Assembly: GCA_019828565.1 (NCBI GenBank) | Contig: JAHDYR010000038.1 | Span: forward strand, 124,001 to 188,000 | Direction of reading: 5' to 3' | From: Carpediemonas membranifera | Taxonomy: Eukaryota; Fornicata | Length of the DNA: 64,000 nt | Shown here: positions 1-8,819 of the stretch, in pieces | Layout of the letters: each line of letters opens with the position of its first letter | How positions within the stretch are numbered: the first letter of the stretch is position 1 | Translations under genes and position numbers: made by a program | Notes under the pieces: model-generated | The model's database searches: none | What the model was told of the DNA's origin: nothing | The model's input: only the letters and a program-made list of their open reading frames with translations

Positions 1-440
1 TTGCTACACGTGTACAGGAAAGTATCCTCCCCGTGCTGGATGAGTGCTACGTTGTTCACCGTCTGAGATCCGATGTCCGTGATGTGGATGAGGGGGGCCT
101 GTCCCTCTGACTCAACGTCATAAATGTCCACCACGCCCGCATGCCCACCGACAGCTAGGAGGTGGCCTGCGGTGTCTATGGTGGTGGGGGCCCAGCCGAG
201 CTCGAAGCGCTGGGCTGAGCGGGCGTTGGGCTGGCCAACAGGGCCAAAGCGGTTGATGTAGTCGAAACGAGTGCCGTCATGAGTTTCAGAGGATGATACT
301 GTCCATAAGTACACATCTTCGTTAACCTTGGCGCATTTGACGAGGTCCCGGAGCTGCCAGTGTTGGATTCGCGTGGAATGGAGCGCATGTGGCCGTTCTT
401 TGACCATGAATGAGCTCTTAACTTCAGGAATGGCTTCCAT
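1..440 (-). CDS. WD-repeat/beta-propeller-like protein, N-terminal part
   Basis: The minus-strand reading frame opens at an ATG (440-438) directly after an in-frame stop and runs off the window edge, so at least 146 residues are visible and the C-terminus is missing. The start reads MEAIPEVKSSFMVKERPHAL and is followed by HWQLRDLV and later by blade-like segments (LLAVGGHAGVVDIYDV, then LIHITDIGSQTVNNVALI). A GG(H) turn followed by VDIYD is typical of a WD40 blade, and the HWQLRDL start resembles fungal WD-repeat proteins carrying DUF2415. Both points are family-level recognition, not an alignment. It is transcribed in the same direction as the small gene upstream (596-1054), about 155 bp apart. 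A second in-frame ATG lies at 407, but the upstream codons look coding, so 440 is preferred. Substrate and partners are unknown. Confidence 0.5.
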   Translation of the reverse strand, partial: MEAIPEVKSSFMVKERPHALHSTRIQHWQLRDLVKCAKVNEDVYLWTVSSSETHDGTRFDYINRFGPVGQPNARSAQRFELGWAPTTIDTAGHLLAVGGHAGVVDIYDVESEGQAPLIHITDIGSQTVNNVALIQHGEDTFLYTCS

Positions 441-595
441 TCGTGTGTATATTTCTTGTCATTGCAAGATTAGAACGCCAATTAGTAGATTAAGGCAGAG
501 GGTGTCATCATCACGGCATGACAGGCGATTTACGGTCCACGTAAACACGGCTATGGCTCAATATGAAGGCATCAGGTAATTCTACTAGAAACAAC

Positions 596-1054
596 TCACT
601 TGGCCCACCTCGTGTCTCCCTTGTACTTGGCAATAAGCGCCTTTCTCGTCACCAATGGGCTCTGGAAAGCGGGAGACGCCAGCTCGTCGAGATCATCACA
701 ATATTGGCGCCCGAAGTCTGTCATGAGGTATGGAAGGCCGCCAAAGATCATGTCGTGAGGGTGAGATGCCGGGGTTTTGGGGAAACGGCGACGATCGCGG
801 ACCCTGGTCGTGGAGGCGACAACAATGGGAGTGTCGCTTGTCTTCTTTGGTGTAGATCGCATAACTGGTGACTTCGTTGTGCTTTCAGCTTTCCTTTTGT
901 TCACAGTTTCTGAAGGAACCGATGCACGGACAGGAGATTCTGAAGAATCGATCAGTTGTCCTACATTGGACTCATACATCTCCCTGTATGCCAAAACAAG
1001 CTTATTATACCCATAAACTAGACCGCTAAGCCTCTCCACCGACGATGGCGACAT
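596..1054 (-). CDS. Hypothetical protein, 152 aa
   Basis: I do not recognise this protein. A 152-residue frame runs from an ATG at 1054 to a TGA at 596. The N-terminal 30 residues (SGLVYGYNKLVLAYREMYES) look helical, the middle is rich in Ser, Thr, Lys and Arg (likely disordered), and the C-terminus (MIFGGLPYLMTDFGRQYC to KYKGDTRWAK) looks folded. Two oddities make the ends uncertain. The open frame continues upstream of the ATG with coding-looking residues (NWSFALYVREFELAAH) to a stop near 1165, so a short 5' exon may exist. The stop codon also overlaps a perfect donor-like GTGAGT at about 600, so a downstream exon is possible. No signal peptide or membrane segment is visible. Confidence 0.45.
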   Translation of the reverse strand: MSPSSVERLSGLVYGYNKLVLAYREMYESNVGQLIDSSESPVRASVPSETVNKRKAESTTKSPVMRSTPKKTSDTPIVVASTTRVRDRRRFPKTPASHPHDMIFGGLPYLMTDFGRQYCDDLDELASPAFQSPLVTRKALIAKYKGDTRWAK

Positions 1055-1239
1055 ATGAGCGGCGAGTTCAAATTCTCTAACATAAAGTGCGAATGACCAA
1101 TTGCCCCTATACAGTCTGTCTCTGGCACCAGAACTTGTTGCATTGCAGTCAACCGTGCTCTATTTACCAGCTAACCCCAGCATTCCTCCAGTATTGCCCG
1201 ACCAGGGCAATCTAATACATCCACTGCTTGCCTGCATGC

Positions 1240-1883
1240 TCAGTACGGCTCCGTCCCAGGGCTGTCATAGGGATCTGCCGGCGCACTCTTCTTGGGCCGC
1301 CGCTTCGCCGCAGTAGCACTGTTGCTGACTGGAGCACCGGCCTCACTTGCAGAAGCTGCTGCGGGAGCGGGCCCTTTCACCCCCTGCATGTCCGCAATCA
1401 GCGCCTCAGCCTGCTCGTTGCTCCTCATATGCTTTGTCTTAAGGTGGACCTTCATATTAGCGACGGCCTTTGTGCGATAGTCGCAATCCTTCATCGGACA
1501 AGCGAGCCTGGCTTTAGCCGTGGCCCCATCAGCATGGACGGACTTGAAGTGAGTCTTGAGGTTCCTGAAGTACTTGTGGCAGAAGGTGCAGTAGAACTTT
1601 GACTGAATGTCCTCGTTCATGCGTTCAATCTGGTCGAAATGCTCTTTCGCCACATGGATGGCGAGGAGGTAGAAGGGGGCATCGCATATATCGCACCAGT
1701 ACTGCTCGTAACCGTCGTTACGCTCGCAAACCTCGGGATGCTTCTCCATGAAGTGTTTCTTGAGATATACTGGAAATGATGCCTCAAAACTGAGTGAGGG
1801 CTGTTGAATGTTGCTTACCTGCAGTGAGGACAGTTCAAATTCTTCTTATTACTCTTCTCTGAGTCAATTGGCGTTTCGGCCAT
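1240..1883 (-). CDS. C2H2 zinc-finger protein, two exons
   Basis: Four C2H2-type fingers are visible in 204 residues: CPHC...H-x4-H, CDIC...H-x4-H, CTFC...H-x4-H and C-x4-C...H-x4-H. A low-complexity Ala/Pro/Lys tail follows (AAAKRRPKK-like, a possible nuclear localisation signal). The first finger is only complete when a 29-nt intron (1790-1818, donor GTAAGC, acceptor CACTCAG) is removed. Exon 1 (1819-1883) gives MAETPIDSEKSNKKNLNCPH and joins in phase to the Ser-Phe-Glu of exon 2, which is strong support for splicing. Fingers of this kind bind nucleic acids or proteins; no target can be read here. The gene is divergent from the decarboxylase gene starting at 2001, leaving 117 bp for both promoters. 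The ATG at 1883 is the only one that includes the complete first finger. Confidence 0.82.
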
Positions 1884-2000
1884 CGTTGCGCAAATCTGAC
1901 TTTTCGTGGACGACCCCGAAGACACACTTCATGCCTAGCGTGTTACGGGCATTCACGTGTTCCGCCCTGTTCTCGCTCATTTCTCACTTTCCAAAGTCAG

Positions 2001-3002
2001 ATGGAGGTAACTGTCGAAAGCCACCCCAACATTGCCCTTGTCAAGTACTGGGGGAAAGCAGATGCTGCAACGAACACACCTATTAACGGATCGGTGAGCA
2101 TTGGAATGCAGAATGTGAAAACAACAACAAACGTGCATTTGGAGCCTGCAGCAGCACCGTCAATAGAGATGGAGCTGAACGGCATGCCCGTAACGCCTTC
2201 CCAGCGTGTTCAAAATATGATAGACTACCTCATCTCCCTTTCCCCTCCAGCCGCCGAGCTCCTCTCCACCCATTCCCTCAAAATCACGTCATCCAACTCC
2301 TTCCCCACAGGTGCCGGCATGGCCTCCAGCGCCAGCGGTATGGCCGCCCTTGCTGTAGCTCTCAAGACGCTCCTTGCCCCCACCCTTTCCAACCAAACCA
2401 CTGCGACCCTCGCCCGGTTGGGGTCCGGCTCGGCGTGTCGGTCGATCCACCCCGGGTTCGTCCGTTGGGATGCTGAGAACGGAATCGTGACTCAGGTGGC
2501 GACTGACAAGCACTGGCCTGAACTGAGGCTGCTTGCCGTGGTGTGTTGTGCCGAGAAGAAAGCCGTAGGAAGCACTGAGGGAATGCTGAGGTCCGCAGCA
2601 ACATGTCCGTTTATGGATAGACGCGCAGAGGTGGCTAGTGCAAGACTGGAAGATGTTGAATCTGCGATTATTTCCAAAGATTTCCCGAAACTCGCAGAAG
2701 AAGTTATGAGGGACTCAAACGACCTCCACGCCGTCTGCCTCTCCTCCTACCCACCCATAGTCTACCTCTCGGCCTCATCTCTCGCAGTTATTAACACCGT
2801 TCACGCCTTGAACTCTTCCCACAATTCCCCCATTGCCGCATACACGTTTGACGCTGGACCAAACGCGATGATTCTAACAACAGCAGCTTACTGCAAGCAA
2901 GTGAAGTGGGCGCTGAGTGAGCTGAAGCTTGCAGGGAGTGTGAAAGATATAATCGACATCGGGGTTGGGGGCGGGACGGTGGTTCAACCGATGAAGGAAT
3001 GA
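2001..3002 (+). CDS. MVD: Diphosphomevalonate decarboxylase
   Basis: This 333-residue GHMP-family enzyme catalyses ATP-dependent decarboxylation of mevalonate 5-diphosphate to isopentenyl diphosphate, the last step of the cytosolic mevalonate pathway. Family signatures are clear. The N-terminal NIALVKYWGK carries the conserved Lys. The GHMP phosphate loop reads PTGAGMASSASG at about residues 101-112. ARLGSGSACRS holds the substrate-binding Arg, and FDAGPNA near residue 284 contains the expected catalytic Asp. Length matches the family (about 320-400). No targeting peptide is seen, so the protein is probably cytosolic. The ATG at 2001 gives the usual N-terminus just before the VKYWGK motif. 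The 5' region (117 bp) is shared with the divergent zinc-finger gene. No intron is needed to keep the frame. Confidence 0.95.
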   Translation: MEVTVESHPNIALVKYWGKADAATNTPINGSVSIGMQNVKTTTNVHLEPAAAPSIEMELNGMPVTPSQRVQNMIDYLISLSPPAAELLSTHSLKITSSNSFPTGAGMASSASGMAALAVALKTLLAPTLSNQTTATLARLGSGSACRSIHPGFVRWDAENGIVTQVATDKHWPELRLLAVVCCAEKKAVGSTEGMLRSAATCPFMDRRAEVASARLEDVESAIISKDFPKLAEEVMRDSNDLHAVCLSSYPPIVYLSASSLAVINTVHALNSSHNSPIAAYTFDAGPNAMILTTAAYCKQVKWALSELKLAGSVKDIIDIGVGGGTVVQPMKE

Positions 3003-3409
3003 AGCTAGTGATGGCGGATGTATTGATATACTGGGCTGAGAATATCATAAATATGGTCAGATTGTTCCGGCAGCCGAGTCTATTTTTATCTGTTTTCGTC
3101 TCACAAGGCAGGTTCACTTCTTCCAGTCTTAGCGACAGAGAGGTTGTCGAGGTCGGAAATGAAACAGGTGGTTGAGGCGTTATTGAGCCCTGGAACGACT
3201 CGTGTGCGGACCCACGACTCTCCGTTAAATCTGATTTAAGGACATGACTCAAAGCACAGTCGGTTCCGTTCAACAGAATTTTGAACCAGGCGAAAGAAGA
3301 TCAATATGGTTAGTAGCGCTTTGAAAGCATAGTGTAGCTTATATAGGGTTGCGGTGCCTCAAAGAGTGACATTTTGGAGAACGAAGTTCCTGCCGACAAG
3401 GTAGAGAAG
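3003..3409. other. Intergenic, 407 bp
   Basis: This stretch lies between the decarboxylase stop and the EF-hand gene start and holds the 3' region of one and the promoter of the other. It is AT-richer than the flanking genes. I see no RNA gene, repeat or convincing reading frame. The coding-like frame directly before 3410 lacks an ATG and is probably the 5' leader of the EF-hand gene. Confidence 0.5.
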
Positions 3410-4118
3410 ATGGCTGTTGCCGATCAGAAGGAGGAAACCCCCAAGGAGGCTCCTAAGGAGACTCCCGTGGAAGAAGCCCCTAAGGAAGAGGCTCCCAAGG
3501 AGGAAGCCCCCAAGGAAGAAGAGCCTAAGCCCGAGGAGCCCAAGCCCGCCACGAAGGGCGTAATTTCCACCGAGGAGTTTGACAAGCTCGAGGACGAGAT
3601 CCGCTCGCTCATCAACGGTTAGTACCCCTACCTGCACTTATCCAGAGGGCGGCCGCGAGAAGGCCCTTGAGCTGTGGAACCAGTTCGACTACAACGGCAG
3701 CGGCCAGCTTTCCCTTGCCGAGATCGACAAGCAGATCACCGAGCAGTATCCCCTGCTTAATAACACCGATGCCCTCATCCGTGCCTTCTACTTCACTACT
3801 GTCGGCCGGATGGACACCGAGGCGTATAAGAAGGCCAATGGCGAGGACGCCTATGTCCAGCTGAACGAGTTCATGAAGCTCCTCCGCAACATCTTCTACT
3901 TCAACAAGCTCTGGAGTGTCTTTGATGACATCGACACTGACGATGATCGCCGCGTCACTGAGGACGAGTTCGTGGCCGGCGTCGACAAGGCCGGCCTTGA
4001 CCTGTCATCCGAGGACGCCCGCGCCAAGTTCAAGGAGATCGACACCAACAACGGCGGTGTGATTCTCTTCGACGAGTTTGTGCAGTTTGTGGCTGAGGCC
4101 AAGATCCAGGTCGACTAA
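3410..4118 (+). CDS. EF-hand calcium-binding protein with PKE-repeat N-terminus, two exons
   Basis: The 226-residue protein is assembled by removing a 28-nt intron (3618-3645, donor GTTAGT, acceptor TTATCCAG), which joins ...RSLIN to EGGREKALELWNQFD in phase. Residues 9-48 are degenerate Pro-Lys-Glu repeats (EAPKEEAPKEE), presumably an extended charged spacer. EF-hand loops are visible at residues 84-95 (D-Y-N-G-S-G-Q-L-S-L-A-E, complete), 164-175 (D-I-D-T-D-D-D-R-R-V-T-E, with Arg at the usual Gly position) and about 202-213 (D-T-N-N-G-G-V-I, partly degenerate). A fourth, degenerate hand lies around 124-145. Tandem hands after a charged extension recall flagellar calcium-binding proteins (calflagin-like), which would fit a dynein-bearing flagellate, but that is inference. 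The ATG at 3410 is the first in the frame. Confidence 0.85.
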
Positions 4119-4316
4119 AGTGTGAACAGCATGATAAATACGAGATAGGGAGAATGGCTGGTGGTGCATGCTCACCTGAGATGATCGGGCTGACAGTGCT
4201 CCATGGTCTGCCAGGCAACTACAAACCACAGGTTGTGTCTCTCTTGCTGGCAGAAGAGGCGCACCAACGGAAACGCGCGTTTATCAAAAACAGACAGTGA
4301 CTCCAATAAAATAACC

Positions 4317-5671
4317 TCAAAACAGGTCCGCTGACGGCCTCTTCGCGTCCTTCTTGCCAATCACCGTCTTCCTCGCCCGCTTCATTGGCACTTGCCGCGA
4401 CCCCCCCAGCACCGTCTTCGTAGCCACCGTAGTGGTGTTGGTGAGCTTCGTCACCCCAGTCGCAAGCACAGTAGGAATCGTGGCGCCCGTGCTCTTCAGC
4501 TGGCACCCGATACAGGACCGGAAATCGTCCTGAATGACTCTAGCGCAGTCGAGACAGAGAGCGACGCCGCACGCCGTGCACTGTACCATTTCCCGCTCGG
4601 TGGGCAGCTTCTCCTTGCACGCGAGACACCTTTCATTCAGGACAACACGCTTGACTTCAGGTACAGGACGAAGATGCGCGGCAGTTCGAGCAATATGTGT
4701 GGCACTTACAAGCTGAAGCCTGCATACAGAGCAGGTGGTGGGAATGTCACAATACGGCGCTGAGCACCGTGGACAGTTATACATCGACTGTCTGTACTCC
4801 TTATGACAAGTACACCGCATGATGGTTCCCACGGTCCTCACTGGGAACCCCATACGGATCAGGGTGGAACGCTGGTCCTCGGGGGCTGCCTTGGGGACAC
4901 AGTGGTACGCTAGGACGGAGTCTAGCTCCTCTACTGTCCGAATAACATGCATATCGCCCTTTGTTTGGCCGCGTGAGCCGCTGTTGTCGCAGAGTTGGCG
5001 GAAAGCGTAGACATCGCAGCCGACCATTATGCAGCTCACTACGATCTCCTTGGCCCTTAGCATGGGGTATAGTTGGCTGAGTGGATCAGGATCTATCGTA
5101 TATCTCGAGGAAATCAAGGATATGATCTCTCTGGTGCTGTGGGGCGGCGCATCGTCCAATACCCGCACAGCAGCCTCAACTGCGTTCTGTATGGAGAACT
5201 TGCCCGCCGCTGTGAACTTAGCTGCGATGTTCTCCCTGTGAGTTACGATGGACGACGTCATCGGGCTAATGAGAACGCCAGTCTGGTCGCTGGCCCCGAT
5301 AATGGCGATCTCACTGGTTGGATTGGAGGCGAAGAACCTGTTGAGGAAGATTATGAGGTGTTTCCCGAAGACGACGAGGCGGTTTGGACGCAAGTCGCGT
5401 TCCTCGACAACCTCTGAGGAGTTGTCGACGAGAATGACAACTCTTCGTAAGAGGAAACGGCGCTTTGCATTACCAGCTTGTGATCCTGCAAAGAACTGGG
5501 CATCTTTTGCACTGAGTAACCTGTTATTGAGCAAACAAACATTGTATCGACAACCAGACGCCCATCGCGCTCTTGAAGCGAATCCCAGGTCCTATGTTAT
5601 GTATAAACATGAATCGTGACGTACTTTTCAAGCGTGCGCTCCCAGTTGTGGTGAGCTGCGTGGGAGGACAT
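4317..5671 (-). CDS. SSL1: TFIIH subunit p44 (SSL1/GTF2H2), three exons
   Basis: This is the core TFIIH subunit that regulates the XPD helicase in transcription initiation and nucleotide excision repair. Three exons are needed. Exon 1 (5625-5671) encodes MSSHAAHHNWERTLE. Exon 2 (5521-5591) continues KTWDSLQERDGRLVVDTM, the classic p44 N-terminal W-E-R/T-W-D signature. Exon 3 (4317-5485) holds the rest. The introns are 5592-5624 (33 nt, GTACGT...ACATAG) and 5486-5520 (35 nt, GTTACT...TTGCAG). The vWA-like domain (RRVVILVDNSSEV...ERDLRPNRL) occupies about residues 55-235 of 428. It is followed by a CPRC...C-x2-C zinc segment ending in LVSATHIART and a C4C4 RING-like module (CLAC...CTAC...CLDC...C-x2-C). 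A basic Thr/Lys-rich tail of about 55 residues after the last Cys is longer than in the human protein. The gene is divergent from the phosphotransferase gene at 5846. Confidence 0.93.
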
Positions 5672-5679
5672 CGGCTTGG

Positions 5680-5688
5680 TTAAAGTGC
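5680..5688 (-). promoter_or_regulatory. GCACTTTAA box before SSL1
   Basis: The minus strand reads GCACTTTAA ending 9 nt before the SSL1 start codon. The same nonamer precedes the DUF1764 gene and lies upstream of the START-like gene, and a variant precedes the dynein gene. A core promoter or initiator role is inferred from recurrence only. Confidence 0.3.
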
Positions 5689-5845
5689 GTAGTTATTGAT
5701 TCGGCGTCTTGCTGAGGCGTGGACCGACTTTCACATGGTGCGTGGGTTATAGGCCCGAGCAATAACATGCCTTTACCATTGCATATCGCGAGCTTGATCG
5801 AGATTGCGAGAAAAAAGACATCGAGACAAGAATTCACAGCAGTGC

Positions 5846-7012
5846 ATGGAGGCCATTGAGAAGCATCTCTCCAAGCTCGAAGTGTTGAAACACAACTATA
5901 TCTCCGAAGGTGGCATCGAAAACCTTCTTAACCACCGCTACAACGGTGTAGACCTCAGCATCGTCTCCAAATACGTCCTCCAGCCCTTCTGGAACTGGAT
6001 AGTTTACGATAAGAAGCTCTCTCCCCAGATTGCACCGAACCTCATAACCACCACTGGATTCCTTTGCGTCCTCCTGTCCTACCTGGTCCTCTTCATCTCC
6101 TGCCCCTCGATGGATCCCGAGGGCCAGAACTTCCTCTTCCGTCCCGCAGTCTTCCTCTGCGGCATCTGCCTTTTTGCTTACCAGACGCTGGATGGCATTG
6201 ACGGCATCCAGGCCCGTAAGACGAAGAACGGCTCTCCCCTCGGCGCCCTGTTCGACCACGGCATCGACGCGCTCGTCAACGGCTTCGTGGCTGTTCAGAC
6301 TATCACTGCCATGGGCATCACCGGCCTTGGCGCGTATTTCCTCTACGTTTGCCTGATGTTTGGCTTCATTGCCTCTACGTGGGAGGAGTATCACACCCAC
6401 GTTCTATACCTCGGCAAGATCTCGGGCCCCGTCGAGGGCATCCTTGGCATCATCTTCGCATACTTCTTCATTGCTCTCATTGGCTCAGGATTCTTCGCGG
6501 GCGGCTTCAGGCATGCCATTATCTACATCTTTGGCCTGGTTGGCACCGCTTTCTACATCCGCGGCTCCTTTGACAGGATCAAGACGTCTCTCGTAGCCCA
6601 CAACACGTACTCCTCCGCCGAGGCCAAGAGGATCTTCCTCCAACTCGCTCCCTTCGCTGTGTTGGCCGGCACCGGCTTCCTATGGGGCATCATCAACCCC
6701 ACGATGATGCAGAACTGGCCACGCATGCTCATGTTCACCGTGGGTCAGGCGCTCGTCATCCTTATCTGTCGTATGATCATTTGCTCCATCACGAAGGAGG
6801 AGCTAATCCTGTGGCATCCCCTCCACGGCGTGATCATCGGCGCCATGCTTGTTGACTGCTTCCGCGTGTTCCCTAGCTTCCTTGTCCTCTGTGTTGCGAT
6901 GCTCGTGGCATGGGGCTACTACTTCCACTATGTGATCAACCTCGTGGTGCAGCTCAAGAATGTGCTCGGGATCAAGGTGTTTAAGGTCAAGCCGGTTATT
7001 CACAACGAGTAA
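5846..7012 (+). CDS. CDP-alcohol phosphotransferase (choline/ethanolamine phosphotransferase)
   Basis: The 388-residue membrane enzyme transfers phosphocholine or phosphoethanolamine from its CDP ester to diacylglycerol, the last Kennedy-pathway step at the ER. The family motif DG-x2-AR-x8-G-x3-D-x3-D is complete (DGIDGIQAR...GALFDHGIDAL, from about residue 115). The N-terminus matches eukaryotic members (GGIENLLNHRYNGVDLS...FWNWIV). About eight to ten hydrophobic segments follow, as expected for this 7-10 TM family. Head-group preference cannot be read from the motif. The ATG at 5846 is the first in the frame after upstream sequence that lacks one. The gene shares a 174-bp divergent upstream region with SSL1. 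No intron is needed. Confidence 0.94.
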   Translation: MEAIEKHLSKLEVLKHNYISEGGIENLLNHRYNGVDLSIVSKYVLQPFWNWIVYDKKLSPQIAPNLITTTGFLCVLLSYLVLFISCPSMDPEGQNFLFRPAVFLCGICLFAYQTLDGIDGIQARKTKNGSPLGALFDHGIDALVNGFVAVQTITAMGITGLGAYFLYVCLMFGFIASTWEEYHTHVLYLGKISGPVEGILGIIFAYFFIALIGSGFFAGGFRHAIIYIFGLVGTAFYIRGSFDRIKTSLVAHNTYSSAEAKRIFLQLAPFAVLAGTGFLWGIINPTMMQNWPRMLMFTVGQALVILICRMIICSITKEELILWHPLHGVIIGAMLVDCFRVFPSFLVLCVAMLVAWGYYFHYVINLVVQLKNVLGIKVFKVKPVIHNE

Positions 7013-7482
7013 ATTTGTCATTTAGACGATGTAAGGATGCATGCTCGGTGCGGGTTGACACAAGTGCGATTTGTGACCGAATCTTGGGGTTAATCACGAT
7101 TTGAGGCGGGAAATATGGTTAACGACAGTCAGACACTCTCGGGCAGACCGCTATTAGCAGCAGTAGACCAGCTGGCCAGTGCAGTTTTCGGCTTTTTTGG
7201 GTGTGCTATTGAAGGGTCAAACAATGTGTTTACACTGCGCAACACTGCCCTGTCTCCCTCCTACTCACGTCTTAAGTCGGTAGGGAGTTCGTCTTCTCCA
7301 GGGCTTCCACAAAGCGTCTTCTCGTGGACGTCAGCACAGCTGCAAACATCACAATCGCTCACACGTCGTCTCATTTGTCATTTATCTTTCCTCATTAAAT
7401 TCACTTCTACACTTGTATATGCTGGTAATGGTGTTCATCGTCGCCTCATATATGTCATCTTCATCTATGACGGACAGACGGA
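7013..7482. other. Intergenic, 470 bp, upstream of the Fanzor-like gene
   Basis: This stretch lies between the phosphotransferase stop and the first coding-looking codons of the Fanzor-like gene. It contains one copy of a 34-bp imperfect repeat (7214-7247) whose partner sits at the start of the coiled-coil gene. An open frame through 7115-7495 has no protein-like composition and is not called. An undetected 5' exon of the Fanzor-like gene may be here, because the recognised part lacks a good start codon. Confidence 0.4.
7214..7247 (+). repeat. 34-bp imperfect direct repeat, left copy
   Basis: It matches 8786-8819 at 28 of 34 positions in the same orientation. It reads ATG TGT TTA CAC TGC GCA ACA CTG against ATG CGT TTA TAC TGC GCA ACA TTG at the coiled-coil gene start, so it looks like a decayed second copy of that gene's first codons. 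The two copies bracket the Fanzor-like gene. Confidence 0.55.
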
Positions 7483-8736
7483 GTGGAGACGTTGAGTGGC
7501 CTCATCAGCCACTTCAACGGGGAGTACTCAATGTCGCTCCGCCAGCCTCGCCTCGTGCCGATCGTGCCCATGGCCCCCGTCCGACCGGGCTTCATGGCCT
7601 ACAGTGAAACGATGGGCCTACTGGACGAGAACTTCTGTCATCGTGTGGGAATTAATCCCACACTCCCACCCAACCGTTGACAGAAGAGCAGGAGGAACCA
7701 TACCAGAACAACCCCAGGTCAATGGGCCGTCTGCTCAGCCTGAGCACTGATGGGGTCTGTGTGGCGGTGACGATTAGGAGAGGCTTCGGCCACTATCGGC
7801 CACAACATGATGCGAGCATGCCTGTTCGAAAGCGAGCGAAAGGGCGGGAGAAAAGAAGAAAAGAGCGCCCGCGACTCGGAGAAAATAATGCCGAGGCTCC
7901 GCCCGCGCCGGATCCTGATGCCCACCTCATGGGGTTCGACCCGGGCGCGAGGTCCATCGGAGGGTATTACATCAGGCACCCCGATGGCACCACCAGCTCC
8001 GGCGTCCTTCCAAAGTGCGGATACACTAAGACGCCATGTTTCGGCTTTGATATGACGGCCGCGTCGTTCAAGAGCACAAGACTAGTGAGTATCAACAACT
8101 CTATTAGGTTTGTGCTGGACAACGCGAACGACATTTTCGAGGCTGGCATGCGTAAGTCTTTTCGCCGAGTGCGCTTTGCGAACCACATCCTTCGCCAGAA
8201 GCACTTCGCCCGCTGCGGCCAACAGTTGGCTCGGCAGTTCGGTCGCCACCCATCGCCCCCCCATTCGCCTGAAAGTCTTCTACAGGAGCTCGGGATTCAC
8301 CACGCCTGCTGGTATGTTCATTCCTTGCGCGCCATATCGAAAGTTCGCGAGAGAGATAGTACCCCTTCTCAAGAGGTATAACATTGTCGTCGATCTTAAC
8401 ATGGTTAACGAGGACCGCACCACCGTCGTCTGCCCTCACTGCCACGCCCCCTACAAGCGAGTTCGTCCGCGTGATGACCAGCACGTTCACCCACATCGTG
8501 TGATGCTCTGCGAAAATCCACAGTGCCGTGGTGCTCAGTGGCGCGCAACAGTTCCTGATGCTCTGAATGTTGATCATCGGGACAAGAGTGCTGCAGAGAA
8601 CATCCTGTGGCGTTCTCTTGCCACGGAAGATGAGCTCAGTGGCTCTCCGTTCAGTCGCACATCGATCCCGCGCCTTCCAACATCATTCCAGTATCATCAA
8701 TTGGCTAACCGCCAACATTCGTCTACGGACGGATGA
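7483..8736 (+). CDS. Fanzor-like (eukaryotic TnpB) RNA-guided nuclease, frameshifted
   Basis: Hallmarks of the TnpB/Fanzor superfamily appear in order. A TDG segment (RLLSLSTDGVCVAVTIRR, about 7728) is followed by RuvC-I GFDPGARSIGG (catalytic Asp, about 7935). A basic helical stretch (RRVRFANHILRQKHFARC) comes next, then RuvC-II NEDRTT (catalytic Glu, about 8410) and a zinc finger CPHC...CENPQC (8431-8540). RuvC-III is DHRDKSAAENIL (catalytic Asp, about 8574). These lie in three frames. The first change (about 7643-7683) is explained by a 41-nt GTGTGG...TTGACAG intron that restores phase. The second falls exactly on a run of seven C (8256-8262), where one base fewer would rejoin RuvC-I to RuvC-II/III. 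That is either a pseudogene mutation or a homopolymer sequencing error. No good ATG precedes the N-terminal part (the first in frame is at 7531), so a 5' exon or truncation is possible. Related proteins are transposon-borne, RNA-guided DNA endonucleases. No guide RNA was identified. Confidence 0.7.
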
Positions 8737-8785
8737 TGTTGTGCAGTTTGGCACTTTGATCGTTCCTTTCAGGCCCTGTCTTGGA

Positions 8786-8819
8786 GGTTCGAAAAATGCG
8801 TTTATACTGCGCAACATTG
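8786..8819 (+). repeat. 34-bp imperfect direct repeat, right copy
   Basis: Partner of 7214-7247 (28/34 identical). It spans the first codons of the coiled-coil gene (ATG at 8796). Confidence 0.55.

Noticed and set aside
5351-5542. Minus-strand frame starting MFVCSITGYSV as a separate gene
   Set aside because: Its first residues belong to exon 2 of SSL1; the rest is out of frame.
7115-7495. A 126-codon open frame upstream of the Fanzor-like gene
   Set aside because: Composition is not protein-like, it overlaps the repeat copy, and no domain is visible.
8229-8274. A 34-nt intron (GTCGCC...CTGAAAG) as the explanation of the second Fanzor frame change
   Set aside because: It would restore phase, but the donor and acceptor do not fit the GTNNGT...(C/T)AG pattern of the other introns, and the change coincides exactly with a run of seven C.
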